DNA of 36,125 nt from assembly GCF_001591685.1 (NCBI RefSeq), contig NZ_BCVJ01000017.1:1-36125 (forward strand), given 5' to 3'. The notes beneath the pieces were generated by a model, which saw only the letters and a list, made by a program, of their open reading frames with translations, was not told the origin of the DNA and did not search any database. Below are positions 34,611-36,125 of the stretch, piece after piece. The first letter of the stretch is position 1, and each line of letters opens with the position of its first letter. Both the position numbers and the translations under genes were made by a program. The stretch comes from Ligilactobacillus murinus DSM 20452 = NBRC 14221. Its GTDB lineage: Bacteria > Bacillota > Bacilli > Lactobacillales > Lactobacillaceae.

Positions 34611-35237
34611 ATGGATCGACGTGAACAGATCACAAATGAAGTATGGAGTGCGATCACACATGGTATCGGGGTCGGACTGAGTATTTGGTTATTAGTGTTA
34701 TTGATCTTAAAAGGGATCGCAACGCAAAATATTGTCAGTTTTACAGCATATCTAGTCTATGGCTTGTGTTTATTGAGTCTATACTTAGCTTCGACTTTAT
34801 TTCATTGTTTATATTTCACCAAAGCCCGTCGGTTATTCCAAGCATTTGATCACTCCAGTATTTATTTATTGATCGCTGGCACGTACATGCCATATTGCTT
34901 GGTCGGGATCGGAGGTAAGTTTGGTTGGGGCTTATGGATCGCAGTGGCTCTCTTGATGCTTTTTGGGATCTTATATCATGCTTTAGCAAAACCTAGGTAT
35001 CAAATCGTTGAGACCGTGATCTGTGTTCTAGCAGGGTGGCTGTGTGTGTTAGGTTTTAAACCACTATTTCAGGTATTAGGTTTTCCCGGGTTATTATTAC
35101 TATTAGCAGGTGGCATTGCCTTTACCTTGGGTGCGGTCGTCTATAGTTTAAAGCTGAAATATGTTCATATTTATTGGCATTTGCTGGTGATCTTAGGCTC
35201 AGCGTTGATGTTTTGTTCGATCTATTTTTATCTATAG
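34611..35237 (+). CDS. Hemolysin III / PAQR-type membrane protein
   Basis: A 208-residue seven-helix membrane protein of the YqfA/hemolysin III (TrhA) family, related to PAQR receptors. The metal-site residues of the superfamily are visible: Ser and His in STLFHCLY (after helix 2), Asp in FDHSSIYLLIAGTYMPYCL, and two His in YVHIYWHLLVILGSA at the end. Members are thought to act in membrane lipid or fluidity homeostasis; true hemolysin activity is doubtful. Start choice: GTG codons at 34599 and 34602 overlap the AAGGTGG box, so ATG at 34611 is used. Confidence 0.88.
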   Translation: MDRREQITNEVWSAITHGIGVGLSIWLLVLLILKGIATQNIVSFTAYLVYGLCLLSLYLASTLFHCLYFTKARRLFQAFDHSSIYLLIAGTYMPYCLVGIGGKFGWGLWIAVALLMLFGILYHALAKPRYQIVETVICVLAGWLCVLGFKPLFQVLGFPGLLLLLAGGIAFTLGAVVYSLKLKYVHIYWHLLVILGSALMFCSIYFYL

Positions 35238-35270
35238 AATAAAAATATTTCATTTCCCAGGTGGAAGCGT

Positions 35271-35299
35271 TTGCGACGGGTGCTATTTAATGTTATCCT
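35271..35299 (+). promoter_or_regulatory. Promoter of the ArsR-type regulator gene
   Basis: TTGCGA (35271-35276), 17-base spacer and TGtTATCCT with -10 TATCCT at 35294-35299. A partial cre-like sequence TGGAAGCGTTTGCG (35262-35275) overlaps the -35. Confidence 0.5.
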
Positions 35300-35340
35300 T
35301 AATTCAGAGGATAGTGTCTCAAGAAAGGAGAGTGGTACTC

Positions 35341-35685
35341 ATGCCAACGATACAGTTGACAACAGAACAGCGCAGAGCGTTAGAGGGATTTGCTAACGAA
35401 TTTGAAACGGTAAATGCCTTAGCTGACCGCAATCGGCAAAAGATAATTCTTTTATTATGTGAACGACTTCATCAAGGAATGACTGTTACTGAGATAACCA
35501 AAATGATGGCCATCACCCAACCAGCGGTTTCACATCATTTGAAGATCTTACGCGAAGCGGGTCTAGTTTCATTTAAAAAAGCGGGATTGCAAAGCTTTTA
35601 CCATGTAACACTTGAAGCACCTTTAAAAAGCTTGGAAGATGCGATCCATCAAGTTCGTTTGACGGTGGATACGATAACTAAATAG
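35341..35685 (+). CDS. ArsR family winged-helix transcriptional regulator
   Basis: A 114-residue DNA-binding protein. After a short N-terminal helix region it has the typical ArsR order: RQKIILLLCERL, a helix-turn-helix MTVTEITKMMAITQPAVSHHLKILREAGLV, and the wing FKKAGLQSFYHV, ending in a dimerisation helix. The metal-binding ELCVCDL-type motif of ArsR/SmtB is absent (no Cys-x-Cys near the recognition helix), so a metal ligand is not indicated. Start choice: ATG at 35341 follows AAAGGAG at about 10 bases; the open frame begins 17 codons earlier without a box. No divergent or downstream partner gene is in the window, so the target is unknown. Confidence 0.87.
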   Translation: MPTIQLTTEQRRALEGFANEFETVNALADRNRQKIILLLCERLHQGMTVTEITKMMAITQPAVSHHLKILREAGLVSFKKAGLQSFYHVTLEAPLKSLEDAIHQVRLTVDTITK

Positions 35686-35693
35686 TCAAAGAG

Positions 35694-35754
35694 TTGTTTC
35701 AGCTTGCACTAGGCTTTTAAGCAGGCCGGGTGCGACCGTTGGAACAAATTTTTT
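35694..35754 (+). terminator. Terminator after the ArsR-type gene
   Basis: TTGTTTC (35694-35700) pairs with GGAACAA (35741-35747) and an inner TTGCAC with GTGCGA, with a further small stem on top; T6 follows. It is larger and more interrupted than the other terminators here. Confidence 0.65.
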
Positions 35755-35768
35755 AATTATGAGAATAT

Positions 35769-35798
35769 AAAAAGAGGCGCTAGAAATTTTCTAGTGCC
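35769..35798 (-). terminator. Terminator facing left, at the end of the IS remnant
   Basis: GGCGCTAGAAA (35776-35786) pairs with TTTCTAGTGCC (35788-35798). On the minus strand the stem is followed by TCTTTTTAT, so it fits the end of a leftward transcript such as the transposase remnant. Confidence 0.65.
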
Positions 35799-35807
35799 AG
35801 AATGTAG

Positions 35808-35838
35808 ACAAACTCTATTCAAAATGGATAGAGTTTGT
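35808..35838. repeat. Inverted repeat near the IS remnant
   Basis: ACAAACTCTAT (35808-35818) pairs perfectly with ATAGAGTTTGT (35828-35838). It has no clear T-run. It may be part of the end structure of the old insertion sequence. Confidence 0.5.
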
Positions 35839-35857
35839 TCTTATGTATTTTATATAA

Positions 35858-36125
35858 CTATATGCTTAAAATATGTGAATGTGGAGGTGGGGGTCCCCAG
35901 TTTTTAAGATTTAGGCACATAAATAGTAATCCGACCTTATCGATTCCTACTTCTCTGGCGCACCTCAAATTGTGATATTTTTTGCCGAATCAAAATCTTT
36001 ATCAATCATTTCTTTCTTTGTCTCATATTTTAACTTTGAGCCAGTTTGATGACTAATATCTTCACATTTTTTCCATACTATCTTGCCAAACGTGGCGCAT
36101 AACAACTTTTTGGTGACGCAGTTTG
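35858..36125 (-). pseudogene. Decayed C-terminal part of an IS1182-type transposase
   Basis: Read leftward from the window edge, three pieces in different frames line up with the end of IS1182-family transposases: HQKVVMRHVWQDSMEK, then CEDISHQTGSKLKYETKKEM with DKDFDSAKN, then KYHNLRCAREVGIDKVG and LLFMCLNLKNW. The first break is one extra A in an A-run near 36052; the second lies near 35985. The pattern HVWQD...KKE.ID.DF..AK..H.LR.AR..G..KV matches the family's conserved tail with its catalytic-region Glu. The reading ends at TAG (35860-35858). The rest of the element lies beyond the window, so it is unknown whether any full copy remains. Base composition lacks the GATC excess of resident genes. 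Confidence 0.7.

Noticed and set aside
1-36125. CRISPR arrays, tRNA or rRNA genes, prophage or restriction-modification genes
   Set aside because: No regularly spaced repeats, no cloverleaf with a TTCRANY T-loop in a gene-sized gap, no rRNA-like sequence and no such protein families were seen.

Overview
This window looks like a chromosomal segment of a low-to-moderate GC Gram-positive lactic acid bacterium, most likely a member of the Lactobacillaceae close to Ligilactobacillus. The reasons are strong AGGAGG-type ribosome binding sites, many hairpin-plus-T-run terminators, and typical Lactobacillaceae gene clusters: ung-pta-tsaE, cdaA-cdaR-glmM, pstS-C-A-B-B-phoU and a glgB-C-D-A-P-amylase operon. 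The genus is an inference from gene content and protein character; no search was run. Almost all of the window is core metabolism, with a decayed insertion sequence at the right edge.

Layout. (1) 1-1260: a YeiH-type membrane protein with its own terminator. (2) 1270-4140: an iron(II) uptake operon with a tandem-domain FeoA, FeoB and a tiny Cys-rich membrane protein, behind a promoter with a near-perfect Fur-type box. (3) 4190-7383: ATP-dependent PEP carboxykinase, then, convergent, a LURP-one-like protein and a Cof-type HAD phosphatase. (4) 7458-9780: uracil-DNA glycosylase, phosphate acetyltransferase and TsaE, with a good cre-like site in the divergent promoter region. (5) 9806-12946: two nuclease genes on the minus strand, divergent murB, and a DUF1361 membrane protein. 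(6) 13079-16535: the c-di-AMP/cell-wall operon cdaA-cdaR-glmM. (7) 16547-17505: a small membrane protein, a candidate small RNA and an unrecognised 102-residue protein. (8) 17600-27812: the six-gene glycogen operon. (9) 27828-32895: the phosphate transporter operon with 11-bp-phased PhoP-type repeats upstream. (10) 33029-35754: fructose-bisphosphate aldolase, a DUF1836 protein, a hemolysin III-type membrane protein and an ArsR-type regulator. (11) 35769-36125: terminator hairpin and frameshifted remnant of an IS1182-type transposase.

How the genes work together. GlgC/GlgD make ADP-glucose, GlgA polymerises it, GlgB branches the chain, GlgP releases glucose-1-phosphate and the GH13 enzyme trims the limit dextrin, so the operon contains both synthesis and breakdown. 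Aldolase, Pta and PEP carboxykinase sit at central carbon nodes. CdaA/CdaR/GlmM link c-di-AMP signalling to UDP-GlcNAc supply, which MurB then uses in peptidoglycan synthesis. The iron and phosphate uptake operons carry the control sites expected for their nutrients.

The least explained signals are a pronounced excess of GATC in most coding sequences but not in the aldolase gene, a promoter-to-terminator unit without an ORF at about 17014-17099 (candidate sRNA), two related long hairpins after tsaE and murB, a repeated element over the glg promoter region, and a lysine-rich tail on GlgB. I see no clearly novel multi-gene system, no CRISPR array, no tRNA and no rRNA.
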